Assembly (NCBI GenBank): GCA_001051155.2
Contig: JYIP02000005.1
Location: 558,001 to 622,000 of the forward strand
Direction: 5' to 3'
Source: Chrysoporthe austroafricana
Lineage: Eukaryota > Ascomycota > Sordariomycetes > Diaporthales > Cryphonectriaceae
Length of the DNA: 64,000 nucleotides
A model generated the notes under the pieces. It was not told where the DNA came from. It worked only from the letters and a program-made list of their open reading frames with translations, and ran no database searches. Shown in pieces: positions 31,171 through 43,104 of this stretch (positions are counted from its first letter, which is position 1; each line of letters begins with the position of its first letter). Both the position numbers and the translations under genes were made by a program.

Positions 31171-33882
31171 CTTGTTTCGAATATACGGCGCTTCGATCTT
31201 AGAAGCGGATATCGTAAGCGGTACCGTGAGAGTCTAATGCGAAGAGATTGTTGGTAGGAGCGGGAATTACTGGATGATAATATCGCTTGGGGATCGAGAG
31301 CAAGCTAATAATTTAATACTAATGAGTTTCAGGGAAGGCATGACAAAATATAGGGGTTTCATGGCTCTCCCCTGGTAGGTGTATCCATCATGTACTTTCC
31401 GCGTCGCTGGCTCGAGGGTGGTATGATATCTGATCCAAGACCATATGTGGATGCTTAGACCTACCGCGACCTTGTCAAACGTCGCAGAGGGTCCTCATGA
31501 CGTCGCCCTTGCCAGCTGCGGTGAATGGAAGATGTGGGCCTTTGTGGTCACAATATAGAAAGAATCCGCGGTAAGGCTGAGCTCGTCATAACGGCGCAAC
31601 GACTAGCAACCGGGCACTGGAGGCTGGCTAGCTTGCAAAGTCCTTACGTCTGGCCCCACGGTGGACGGTCGTGTGTACCATCCATTCGTGCCCAGTTGCT
31701 CTTCGCGGACCGCCGTTGGGCATGTATGGGGCTGCCTACTGAGCCGCCGAGGGCCACGTGCTCAAGACCCAGAAGAATTACAGACGTCCTTGGCAGAATC
31801 CGGGGAAGGGCCCAGGGTTACTATAATTAATCTGGGGAGGATCGGACAGTATGTGACATCACCGATATTATGCTGCGGCGCCTGGGCCGCCTGGGTGCGC
31901 GAGTAAGCCTGAGGTATGAGAAAGGACGGATGAGTATGATGCTGGGTTTCTGGCGGTGAGGAAGTTCTCGAACAGGGTGACGAGTCTTTGCATATATGAA
32001 ATCAGATTAGAGTTTAGGGGATCTATCCGGTCGTCACAATAGGTCTTCCAAGGGATGTAACCTTACAGGTCACGCCTCCCGAGTACGTCTCGGCTTGTCT
32101 GTTAGCCCAGCAGATGATAGAAGGACGGAGGTTACACTGACTGCGTGTTGGATCAAAGCGCATCATGATCGTAGTCTAGGTTCCTCACGAGGCTCCTGTT
32201 AGAGTTCGTCACCTACGTACAACTTTGGGATGGCTCCGAGTATGCGAACCTCGTTCAGGTCACTTTGCAGGGCGTCTCTACGACTCCCCGCAGAATGAGT
32301 TGAGTTCGCGTTTCCGATTCATGCGCCGGATGTGACCGCCTCTCCCAGCAGCGGGTGACGCAGCTTCTCTCATGCGATTGAACAAGGAGGCAGCCTGTAT
32401 CACGGAGTATCTAAACCGCGGAAGTTCCCGAGAGGATGGTACGGCGGCACTATTGTGGGCCATTGGTATTGGTGATGCTGAGGTTAAGTATCTATCGCAG
32501 CTCTAGAAGGAGTGATTATTTCCAGCTGACGAGAATGGCATTTGGTCTATATGCTGCACAATCTCACCCAATATCTGTCTACTATGCTGCTGTGGAGAAT
32601 CATTGAGCGGGTGGAGGCTGGAGGGCGCGGTCAGTCTTGCGGTGAGCATTCTCGTCGCCAAGAAACATCTAGCAGCTATTACGGGAGCATAAACGAGCTA
32701 ATGTCTCTCAACATCTTTGACTACACGCCTTGCAATGTTTTCGGTTTTGCCCGAGTAATTGCTCTACCATGAATGGTAGAAGTTGTAGCACCCAACCCCA
32801 TCAACAGATCTCCTATCCCCGTCTACATGTTCAAGTCGCAGCGAACGGCATGCTCTGCTGCCTTTGTATATAATGTGCAGATGATGGACAATTCAACTTT
32901 GGTAATTAGACGTTGACGCGCTAGATCGAAGCTTCATTGTAAGTGATGTCTCCGGTTTGAATCGTGAAGGAAAGAAACTGCGTTATGATCTCTACCTTTC
33001 GAATTATTACTGTCAAACTAGAAATTTTAGCATCCACACCGCTTGCTTTCCCGGATTTGAAGGGCGGCTGATGAGGCTGAGGGTCGATCGATTCATTCGA
33101 CCCAGTGCGTATAGGACTGGAGGAAATTGTCGTCTAGAATGAGCTATCGGAGTCAAAGTAAATTTCCTCTTCCTCAGTAATCGAATCTTCATACTGCCAT
33201 CTTGCATTGGAGGACTCTTCAATGGGCCATTTGTCTAGGCTCTTCAGTTGCTTTTCCGAGACGCTAAACTGCACCCAAAAAATCTTCCCGGGCAATCTTT
33301 CGAACTCTATACCAGCAGTGAACTACTACAAATCAAGATATTAGTTCAGGAAAGGGGGAGGAAAGCACGGTCTAGCGGTAGTCGGATGGTAGATGGACCG
33401 CTTCCATTTGCCAAAATATGCCGCTCGCATTGATCTCGGTTTCAGCAGCGTATTTGGGCTTGATGAACTGCTACTTCTTCTAGCTGCTTCCGGTGCACGG
33501 CATGCTCCGGTTACGACACTAAACGGAAATCATTTAACGTCATGAGGCCCCTAGAGATGCAATAATATATACGGGAATGTCGGACGGACTCGTAATAACG
33601 ACAAACATTATATTACCGGAATGCTATTATCGCTATTACTAGTAGCTATAGACTAATAGGAAGAACAACGTTTCAGGCAGAGATACCTGCGATTACTACG
33701 GGACAACCCTGCCTAAAACTATATGAAGACTTATGGAAAGGTCTGCCATCTTTCTTAATGAAATACAGGCTTCCAAGTTTATTAACTGGCATGTAGCTGA
33801 GCGATATATTACGAATTCGCAAATAAGGACGGTTCAAGGCCAAGAAGTCTGAATAAATTCAGTATAATATTCATCGCATTCT
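31171..33882. other. Gene-free region
   Basis: 2.7 kb without a convincing gene on either strand. Composition is near neutral at 31.2-32.5 kb and AT-rich after 33.4 kb. Short frames (for example 32,542-32,772 and 33,013-33,222) lack motifs. Presumably holds the promoter of the orphan gene (-) and repeat relics. Confidence 0.5.
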
Positions 33883-35240
33883 CTAAAACTCTCTATCATT
33901 TTCAGACTCCAGCTTTTGAAGCAGCTTTTCTCCACGTTCATCCAGCTTAGGGTACCGCGAGAGGATGTAGTAGTCCCGCCAGAAGTCCCAGCCACCTGTG
34001 TGGTCCTCCAGATACTTTCGTAGCAAGGTCTTCCAGTCCTGATCATAACCCCCGTCGCTGATGCCAGCGGCTGTAAACTCCCACCATACTGGAAAATAAC
34101 CACTGGCTTCCCAGTCAATGATCCCCGCAAGATTTCCGTTCTTGACAATGATGTTTTCGATCGTAAGGTCCCCATGAGTGAAGGTATATGGCGCTGCAGG
34201 TGGCATACGCCGCCGCATCCGACTGAGAACCCTGTCCGAAAGTCCTTCTAAAGCTTGAGCCATCTGGTTCCAGAGCTCATCGTCTGATTTGCAGGGACCA
34301 TGAGGACGCCCGAATTCATTCCGAAACAAGAAGGCCGAATACAGCGGATTCCCGCCAAGGCTTTGCATTCGATTGTCGTGGAGGTCCCGAAGCTGGGCCA
34401 AAGCTTTAGCCGTCTGCTTCGCAATGCGATCTCTGTCGCGTTCCAGCAAATCTGGCCAAGCTTCTTTCAGAGGGACGCCGTCAATGCGCTCCATGACTTC
34501 AATATATTTGCCGTTATCCTCGGTCCAGTCCATCATGACTGAGGGAACAGGGATCATCGTAACATTTTGGAGGAAGCGAATATTTTGGGCGTCGAAAATT
34601 CGGAGGCGTGCCGTTTCGGTTCTTGATGATGAACTGCGATCCTACTGACCACGCTCCTCGGTCGCTGACAGCGTAGAAAATCCGCACATGGCTGTTGTAG
34701 TGATAGGTCCTATCGCGCTTCGTTGGCCAGCCACAGGCAGTACAAGGGGCCTCAGTAGTCATCTGCTGGGCCAAATCCTCAGCTGTCTGCTTCGCAATGC
34801 GACCTCTGTCAGCTTCCGACAGGTCTGGCCAAGCTTCCTCCAGAGTGATGCCGTCGACACGCTTCATAACTACAAAGTGTGTGCCGTTGTCTTCGATCCA
34901 TTCTGCAATGGTCGAAGGAACAGGGGTTTCTGTACACTTTTGCTGAAAACGAATATTCTGGGCGTCGAAGCTTGGAGGCGTAGGGTTTTGTTCCGTGATC
35001 ATCAACTGCGTTCCCACAAACCACACGGCTCGGCTGATGGCGGTGCAGCAAAGCCGCACATCGCTGTGGTAGTGACAAGACTCACTGCGCTCCACTGTCC
35101 AGCCGCAGGCAGTACAAGGGACCTCGGTAGCCATCTGTTTACCAGAATTAGAGTTGCGAGAAGGGACAATTGGTTCAAAAGTACTTAACTGCCGCTTGAC
35201 TTCTTCGACGTGGTCTTCTTGGGTTTTGGGTTTGGGAAAC
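33883..35240 (-). pseudogene. APH/phosphotransferase-family kinase gene with internal duplication and frameshift
   Basis: Fungal aminoglycoside-phosphotransferase-like (APH, protein-kinase fold) family; substrates of the fungal members are unknown. Minus strand. The 5' part (about 35,240-34,780; TQEDHVEEVKRQLS, then VPCTACGW, PSFDAQNIRFQQ, MKRVDGITLEEAWPDL) encodes the N-lobe and stops after AKQTAEDLAQ. It runs directly into a second copy starting TEAPCTACGW (about 34,770), which again encodes the N-lobe and then the catalytic lobe with HGDLTIENIIV (catalytic loop) and IIDWEASGYFPVWW (metal-binding Asp). The second copy is out of frame with itself at about 34,595: one extra T (minus strand AATTTTCGAC, where the first copy has AGCTTCGAC) shifts the frame before NIRFLQ. 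Thus a partial tandem duplication plus a one-base frameshift, or an assembly error. The 33,883-34,557 frame alone would lack the N-lobe. Confidence 0.8.
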
Positions 35241-35333
35241 GTTTGAACTACAGGCTGATGTGCTCAATTGTGAAATGCAATACTGGGTACGGGAAGCGGG
35301 CGGAATGCGTCTGCCCACTACTGAAAGATCTAT

Positions 35334-36170
35334 TTACCACTTTGTGGCACCGCCATCAGCAGCAATTACATCCGCGCAACGCTGTGGCATAATTGCTAGC
35401 AGCCTTTCAACAACATCGCCGTGAATATGATCCCAAGCGCCCTGTACCCAGATTCGAAACTGTGCATACGATGGCTTCTCTATATGGCCATAGTAGTCCT
35501 CTATATAGTCCTTCATTTCGTTCCAGATAGCCTCAATCGGATTGAGATCTAGTAAAGGAGAAGGGAAAGCCATAATTTAAATGTCTTTTTTATGTAGATC
35601 GATAAGAGTATTCTTTGCTCTGTGTGCAAGTGCGCCATCTTGAACAAGCACAAGCTAATCTCCAAGCTCTTGTTGACAAAGACGAGTCAAGCTATTAATG
35701 AGTGGAACAGTATGTGACATGTAGTATTTTTTATTGATCTAGCCCCAATAATTTTACCAGATGAGACAAGGTTTCTTTAAAGTACCGTGAGGTCTTGTAC
35801 CAGAGAAATAACCCCAGCACATCCAGCTACTTTTGCTCTAAAGTCGTAAAACCAGACAGTGATCGTAATATATTTCGTTGGCTCGTCGTGTAATGTAGTT
35901 CTTTCGGTGTGACCCTCCAGATACCCAAGTCTCGTCGGTCCAAAGTATTTGTTTCCACTGATCGACGGTCCAATCGTGATGATTTAGACTTGGAAGGGTC
36001 ATAGCAACAGGACGGCTTAATGGGGTTAGAATTGCGTTGGCCTGGTATAATGAGCACCGCTGTCCTACGAGTAGCAAGTACTTAGTAAGTTTGTGCCAGG
36101 CAAGAGTAGTAGAGTAGATCAATCTTGTAAAACGGAAATATGACAAAGTTGGTTCAAATGCAAGTGCTTA
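35334..36170 (-). mobile_element. Decayed Tc1/mariner-type transposase (DDE_3)
   Basis: Minus-strand relic of a Tc1/impala-like transposase. All three catalytic blocks can be found in broken frames: WKQILWTDETWVSGG (first Asp, about 36,020), VLVQDGALAHRAKN (second Asp, about 35,640) and LDLNPIEAIWNEMKDYIE (third Asp, about 35,530). Stops interrupt between them (for example GD*LVLVQDG). The C-terminus IMPQRCADVIAADGG ends at 35,334. TIRs and flanking TA were not identified. It lies immediately upstream of the APH-like pseudogene. Confidence 0.85.
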
Positions 36171-36358
36171 TTAGCGGTAAAGCTATAGTTATAAAGGAAA
36201 CCGTACTTATATTGACGACTGAAAGCAATTATGAAATACATCTGGCAATAGGTCAGGCGGTAAGTGCGCGAGGCGGGGGGCGCGGAAAGCTTTGAAGTGT
36301 GTCTATCCGGGGGACTAGAAATGTTTTCATCAGTCTTTTTTTTCTTTCTCGCGAGGCA

Positions 36359-36514
36359 TTACTTTGGGATTGCCAGTGACTGACCTGGTCCTGAAGCAGG
36401 TAGCAAAGGCCCTGTCTGCTTCTTTTTAAGGCATTGTCTGATGGCGAGAAAGGCCGGTGGTATCGCGAGCAGAACGCCGGCGATGCCGACAACGACGCTT
36501 GCCTGGATTTCCAT
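36359..36514 (-). CDS. Possible 51-residue single-pass membrane peptide
   Basis: Frame MEIQASVVVGIAGVLLAIPP followed by basic residues (QCLKKKQ) and a short polar tail. The frame is open upstream to 36,646 (MPQRILRS), so the start is uncertain. One hydrophobic segment (about residues 5-26). Similar tiny membrane proteins occur near fungal accessory genes, but there is no independent support; it may be a fragment. Confidence 0.3.
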   Translation of the reverse strand: MEIQASVVVGIAGVLLAIPPAFLAIRQCLKKKQTGPLLPASGPGQSLAIPK

Positions 36515-36659
36515 TTCCTCCGATTGCCGGGGTGGGCGGCGTAGCCTGAGGGCCTCTCCGTGGGTATATCTTGCTTTTCGTCGTTGCACGAGAGAGTATG
36601 AGACTGAAATAAGGCTAGCAATCGAACGTAGTATTCTTTGAGGCATGACGGTGAGCTAT

Positions 36660-37278
36660 CTAGGGAGGGACATCTGCGTCTGATATACTACGTGTTATCA
36701 CGCGTTTTTGCTGAGGCATATGTCTTTCGCGCCTGGGGCACGAAATTAAGGAAATGGCATGGCATTCAGATTTGGGCAACAGCCCATCAAGACGAACGCA
36801 TAGCCCAAACCTTTGCATTCAGATTGTGGAAATGGCCAATCAAGCACTGCGTCGATCCGGGAAGGGCCCACCACCAGAGTCTTTCAGACTTCGGGTTTGG
36901 CCAGTAAAACACCGCTGCCACTACTAGGGTTGCAGGGTGGCTGAAGCTCGACGCTGCAGTAGGAATTGGGGGATGGCCAGTCCGCGCTCACCACACACGC
37001 ACCGCCCCCCTGCACGTGTAACGTCGGCTGCCTGTACCCCCAGGACCCATTAAGAATCTGGCTTCCTCCAATTGTGTTCCAGAATCGTAGTTGACCACAG
37101 GTTGATGCATGAGACCAACGAATACATAAACCGAGTGGCGCCCAACCGATCACTATGTCGACTCCAGGCTGTTCATCTCACATCCTCTGCAAGGAGCAAA
37201 ATCTCCAAGTCTCTCAACAGCGAAACTTGCTTGTATAGACATTGTCTTTCTTGCCCAGATCATAACACCTTCCCGAAC
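36660..37278. other. Intergenic, promoter of the Clr5-ankyrin gene
   Basis: No gene seen. Contains two diverged copies of a ~70-bp phrase (GGAAATGGCATGGCATTCAG and GGAAATGGCCAATCAAG surroundings at about 36,750 and 36,828; CAAACCTTTGCATTCAGATT). Otherwise unremarkable. Confidence 0.4.
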
Positions 37279-40200
37279 ATGTCTCACAGACCTGGGGCGT
37301 CAGGCTCCGAGCTAGAGGCTGTTAAAAAAAGAATCCTGAAGCGTCTCACGGAGGGCGCAACCCAGAAAGAAGTGCGCCAGGAGCTGCAGGCAGATGGGCT
37401 CACATTCAGGTCGGTGGTCTTGTTCCACCCACATCATCTTTCTTATTATATCGTAGAACTTACGAATCCTTTTTTGTGAACAGCAAAGCGCAATTGGAAT
37501 ACAAGTTAAAGCGCTGGGGCTACCGCAAGTATCTTACCAAGGAGGCTTGGAAGGGTATCAGTCACAGCATCAAGAAACGACCCTACGAGTCGGGAGCACC
37601 CAGCGCGGTGGTTTGGAATGGTGTGCGCCTTCCATGGTCCAAGATTTCTAAGGAGACCAGAAGACATGACCTACCTTCGCTCCGGGCACCAGGTAATTAA
37701 ACACCAGCCCCTAGCACTTCCACAGAATGTCAACAATAGGCTAATTCTGCCCAGAATCACCTTCATCAGAGCCACTGGAACGATTCAATATCTCACTTTG
37801 GCCTGCCTCGCTACCATGGCTCCAGTTTGAACCTGTAGGGAAAGTTTTGCATGGTACGTAGCCATGACCACTGATACATCTCTCCTCAACTGGTTCTTGA
37901 TATCTGCTATGCACTGGGATTCCATCGAACTAACTTTGCAAGTGTAGACAAGTTGTCAGCTATATTATCTCTTGAAACCCCAGCCAGCCCTCTATCAGTC
38001 CGAAAGTCAACCCCGACATCGCCCGGCCAACCTGATCAAGCCCTTATGTCTCCAGCAGGGAACATGATGGAGATCATGAAATCCAGCACAGTTCAACAGG
38101 CGCAAACCGACCTGCTTATGCCGCCAGTTCTTGCCGTCAGTGACCAGGCCACCTCCTCTCACAGAGTGCTCAATGCTCTGCTCTATCGGCTCTCTAATAA
38201 TCTGTCCACCGACGAAGAAGAAATCGCTTTACTAAATTTATTGGAGCGTAGTCTCGATTATGGATCCCTGCTCGATCTCATGAAAGCAATGAATAACGGC
38301 GGGCGAAGCGCGACGTCTGCAGCGATTTTCGAAAAGATATTCGAGATTTCACTCAAACATGAACGGCATACGCTCGTCAAAATCTGTCACCAACTTGGAG
38401 CGGACCCAAACCGAAAAATACCGGAACGTAAAGCACATCATGTAACCCGAGGCGAGCCTTTCTGTGCTCTCTGTGATTCAGAGATCGACATCTCAGATCT
38501 ACATGGGATTGACCCTTTGGACTTCCATCTCCTTCTCGAACACGACCACGCTACTGCGTCGATTTTGCTTTTGGGCCTTGCTCTGAGCAAAGATTGGATA
38601 GTGGACTATGTGGTCCGTCATGAAAGTCTGCTGGACATGGATATCGACTACAAGGGAGTTATATTGTCCGAACTGCCTTACCTCCAATACAAAATTCCTT
38701 ACATGCTTATGAGGATGACCGCTCTCACGCTAGCGACACTTTTCAACGGCCCACGCAATATCGAACTGCTAGATCATCTTCTGGCTCGGAAAGCTAAGCC
38801 AGATCTTGACGTGATGGTTGCAGCTGCCTACTGCCTGGACCTCGAGGCCATTCGTCTTCTTTTCCGCCACGGAGCACCTGTCGATGGCCTGAACGGGCAT
38901 AATATATCACCCCTCATGGCAGCTTTGATAGCAGGTTACAACGCGCACAAAAGATTTCAGGCCTGCTCATTGCTTCTGAGCTTAGGAGCAGAGCCTTTCA
39001 TTACTCGAAGCCATCCCTGTTACGGAAAAATACCATCAGCACTTCACCTATGGCTTTGCGAATCTCCGTTCCCGCTCGAAATAGTAGACCTGCTCGTCAG
39101 GGCCGGTTCCGACATTAACTATCGAGTATCACTATCCGATAAAATACCCGGCGATGTGGCGTACAAACACGCCCTGAGTCAGAATCTTCCATCTTCCCGG
39201 GACATATTTCCGTGCCCGGAAACACCACTCGAGTTCGCGCTTTATTACCGTCGCATAGACGTTGCACATCGTCTACTTTCTTTGGAGTGCGAGCTGACTG
39301 GTCGAGAGACACTAATTTTGACATGCTCGCCATGCTCGCCATGCTCGCCTGAATTCGTACCGATGGAGATGAGGCCCCTTCTGCAAGCACTACTACTTCG
39401 GGATTCGTCACAAGCCTACGTTCGGGATGCATGCAGTCGCACTCCATTGCAAGTAGCAATCACGAAAAACAACTCTGAGACTGTTCAGGCGTTGCTCCGC
39501 GCTGGAATCCAAACAGAACCAGCGGATACTCTACATTTCTTAGCGGGCCTTTTCCAACACGATATAACGACGCCAACTTATTTGCTATTACCGGACGTTC
39601 AAATCCAACTCCTCCATACACCGGACATACTTTATTTCGAATACGACGGTATTCCGGCTTTGGTGATACTTTGCAACGCTGCCCACAGAGACACTGTACG
39701 ATGGGTACTATCTGCATATCCAGATGCCTATGATTCAGGCGCGTTATGCGCAATGGTAAATCGCGTCATGAATCAGGAGTATCCATTTGGATCTGAAAAC
39801 CTGGACAAACTTGAGATTTCAGACTTGCAGACACTTCTCGGCCGACGCCCAAGATCTAAAACCGACCCTCTCAAGGAAAATACTGCTATTTCAATTGCTG
39901 CTTTGGCTAGACGCTTCGATATCGTCAAATTGCTTACAAGTCTTGATGGGAAACCTACACCGAACATCGCAGAGTTTCCGTGCTCAATCATACTGCCCAT
40001 GATGGAAAGACAGATCAGCCTTAGTACAGAAGGTTATTATCGACTAAACTGGCATTATGAGTTGTTAAAATCCGGCCGTATGACCAATATGCTTAAGAGC
40101 TCCCCTCTTACCGCAGCAGTGGCAGCATACGGCGGCCTGGAAGACACAAAAGCCATAGCTGAAGAAACGGTGGATCACCTTCTGTCGTGCGGATACAAGC

Positions 40201-40892
40201 CAGACTGTTGGACATTTCTTGTAGCAATTTGCCAGAACAGATTGGAGATCCTTCGTCGGTTTCAAAGCTTGGGTTTTGATATCATAAAGCACGACGACCG
40301 ACCTTCATGGTGTCCTACGGTTCTCCAGATGGCTGTCTACCATGATAATTTGGAGGCGGTGAACTATCTGCTGGAAGTAGGGGCTATCGTCGATAATAGA
40401 GAAGTCCCTGCTTGCGAACCGTTACGGTTTGTCAAACAAAGAAAGTATCTTATGCCACGCACTGCACTCCAACACGCTGTCGAAGCCGGAAATCAGGAAT
40501 TGATCGCTCTCCTAATCAACTCAGGGGCCAGCATCAATGCACCAGCAGCGCTCAATTCGGGCGCAACCGCATTACAGATTGCCTCAATCAAGGGAGACTT
40601 ACGACTAGCACACGACCTCATAGAGCAAGGTGCCAACATTGACGCGCCGGGGGCATGCAAACATGGCCGGACAGCACTTCAAGGGGCAGCAGAGCATGGG
40701 CGTCTGGACATGGTGCATTTCTTGTTGGTCTCCGGTGCTGCTACGCAGCATGAGCACAGGGATTCGTATATCAAGGCTGTGGTGTATGCGGAGCAGAACG
40801 AGCATAGAGTGGTGGCTAGCGTGCTGCGGGAACATCGGCCGTGGTCTCCAGATGACCATGCAGTCTATCACATCTATCGGTGGGGAATCTGA
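37279..40892 (+). CDS. Clr5-domain ankyrin-repeat protein (hand-built, 4 exons)
   Basis: Exons 37279-37409, 37484-37692, 37755-37853 and 37948-40892 join in frame to 1127 residues. The N-terminus is a Clr5 domain: an HTH-like half (ELEAVKKRILKRLTEGATQKEV) joined across intron 1 to SKAQLEYKLKRWGYRKYL, the family signature. The large last exon carries degenerate repeats followed by clear ankyrin repeats at the C-terminus (TALQIASIKGDLRLAHDLIE, TALQGAAEHGRLDMVHFLL, about residues 1010-1090) and weaker ones from about residue 300 (LDLEAIRLLFRHGAPVDGLN). Clr5 was named for a fission yeast silencing factor; in filamentous fungi Clr5-ankyrin proteins are large, variable families of unknown function. 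Introns are GT-AG with CTAAC/CTAAT branch sites. A 9-bp triplication at about 39,323-39,350 encodes SPCSPCSP. The gene appears intact, in an otherwise repeat-rich region, and is followed within 240 bp by the HET-like pseudogene. Confidence 0.87.
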
Positions 40893-41129
40893 GTCCTCTA
40901 GTTCAGAGGGTGGATTGTGGTTGTTAAAGAAAGAAAGTCTAGTATACAGGCGAGCACAGAATGTCCTTTTTATACCCTTACAGCCGGCGTTTCAGCCTGG
41001 CTGCCGGCATTTTATCCGGCTTTCCCACACTATCAAGCATTCCTCAGCTAGCCCCCATTTCTTCTTCTCCATATACTCAGCCGCAGGTTACCCAGCTGCC
41101 ACACAATTTGCATCAAATGAAGCGGTGTC

Positions 41130-42242
41130 ATGGAACATCTCTTTCGAGAGCTTAACCTCGAGACCGCCGAGAAGAAGATCTGCGAAGCATATTACTCTTC
41201 CCGCCTGAGAGATGATCCGGAAGCAAAGCTGCGTCTTGTCCCACCAGTGGAGCCATTTACTGAATGGCTAGGTTTCGATCATGACGCTGGTGCTTCCGCC
41301 CTCGACAATCCGTTCAGAATCCTGAACCTAGAATACTACGCCGTCGAGCGCGAATGGAACTTTTACGAGATCTTCCAGTGCCAAAACCTTCGAGGGGCTC
41401 ATTCCGAGCAAGCCGACAAATCGCTCGACGAGTCGGAGGTCTCGCAAAGAGTTGCAGCTTTTCTGTAGAGCTGGCTGTATTTCGGCTTTATCGAGGCTAT
41501 CGTTCGACGCAAGGTTTATACAAACTACCTTGTTCGCGAGGACACCAGCTCTGGGAAGCTTTTCCTTCATACTGGGAATCTGTATTTCCTGGTTACGTCA
41601 TGGTCGTGGTACTTCAAACTCGATGCGACCAGACTTGCAATGCTTCCTACAGGAGACCGCCTACGGGCCTTCTATCTGATGGTCGGGGAGGCGCCCCTTG
41701 ACATTATATTCCATCCTGTGCCCCGCTTACGAGCATCAAATTTCGGGTGGGCACTGGATACGCTTCTATCGCGGTCCGGATTCCTCAGTGAGAAGGGCTA
41801 TGGCGAGGAGCTGGCCAAATGTACCGAGAAGGGCTTACTTGGACGATGGCACGTCATGTGGCTTAGCAGGGACGTCGTGTCGGGCGACAGGCCAGTCTTT
41901 GTTCTGCAGCAGCAGAGTGATTACAGGCCTGGAAGGCTTGCCCAGGTCATCACGTTTAACGACGAGCTATTTTTGGTCAGACGTTTTAATGCTATCATAA
42001 TGAACATGATCGGGGAAGCGAGAGTGGCCAGCGACAGGGCCCTGCCCGCGCCGGGGCCAACCGACGAACAAAGTCGCGGAGCTGCAGTATTCATCCAGGA
42101 CGATATACTCAGTACCGGACATAAGGTTTGCTCTTTCGTTAGAATAGTTTGGGTGACCGCGAAACTTGGGACCTTGTGGAACTCAGTGGCAGACGCGCAA
42201 ACTTCGAACCTATTAGTACGGGAAGAGCTATGTATTCAATAA
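41130..42242 (+). pseudogene. HET-like protein N-terminal region, broken by one in-frame TAG
   Basis: Two open segments in the same frame, 41130-41465 and 41469-42242, separated only by TAG at 41466-41468. Reading through gives about 370 residues: MEHLFRELNLETAEKK, NPFRILNLEYYAVEREW, SEVSQRVAAFL-stop-SWLYFGFIEAI, LHTGNLYFLV, DDILSTGHKVCSF. The motif AAFLQ(S/T)WLYFG is one I associate with the region upstream of the HET domain in large fungal heterokaryon-incompatibility-like proteins, where the stop position is Gln; no HET domain follows here, so the copy is also 3'-truncated. CAG-to-TAG is a CpA-to-TpA change, the kind RIP makes. An intron hiding the stop is unlikely: the nearest GT upstream would give only 30 bp. 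Family call is moderate; the nonsense-broken frame is directly visible. Confidence 0.65.
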
Positions 42243-43104
42243 CTTGTTATTTTCATATTGATTGCGTTAACATGCGCTTTTAAACAGCGATGCTCTGTAT
42301 GTGGTTAGATCATCTTTATATATGTATATATATCACTTCTTCTTTTACTTCTATTATCTTTCTATATGAATTGCTAAATATTGGTATTACACTATAATCT
42401 CTCTTACTTTATTCCAAAGGGGTGTAGGGAGATGCTCTTGGCCCCTTCGGCCGAATACTGAAGTGACTTTTAATAAACGAAGAACAACCGAAGTCCAGGA
42501 TCTGAAGCTGACACCATAGAAGTCAAAGGCAGTGCTGAGCAACACTTCGAATGGTATAATTAAATGGGCGCGAAAAAGCGAGATTGTCAAGATCATTCTT
42601 ACAAACGAACTTTTTTAATATGTATTATAGTTTATTTCTGAAATATGAAAGTCAGACTATATTATTTATAAAGCTTAACAAAGAATAACTAAACGATACT
42701 GTCTTATGTATAGATGGCAAGTTCTTCCGAACTCTGTAAAGACTGACTGCGTTTATTGATACTGTTTAGCTATTGTAAATAAAAAGATTATAAGTAATGT
42801 AGAACAAGTAGAATCATTTGGGCTACAAAAGTTCGGATCAATAAAAGCAGGATCGAACTCTGCCCAAATCCACGAGCTAGTGATTGCGCGACACAGCTTA
42901 CCGCTCTACCCGCCAGGCGACTTTTTCAGCTCAGACCGGGGGGAAACAGAACAGGAATCGTTCCCCCGGAGACAAGGTGCCATCTCATCTCAGCTCTCAT
43001 GTACCAAGTATTTCGCGATAGGTTCCAAGCCAAGGCAGAACGACGCCCCTGAAAAGTCCACACTCGATAACAGGCGACACATCGCCGTGGTCTCATCCAT
43101 CATC
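42243..43104. other. AT-rich intergenic region with a tRNA-like trace
   Basis: Strongly AT-rich to about 42,830. On the minus strand at 42,921-42,845 a stretch has tRNA-like features: GGGTAGAGCGGTAAGC (box A-like), AGTTCGATCC (box B-like, one base short) and TTTT downstream. Stems do not close well, so it is at best a pseudo-tRNA or SINE relic. The frame of the next gene is open from 42,880 but the natural start is 43,105. Confidence 0.4.
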
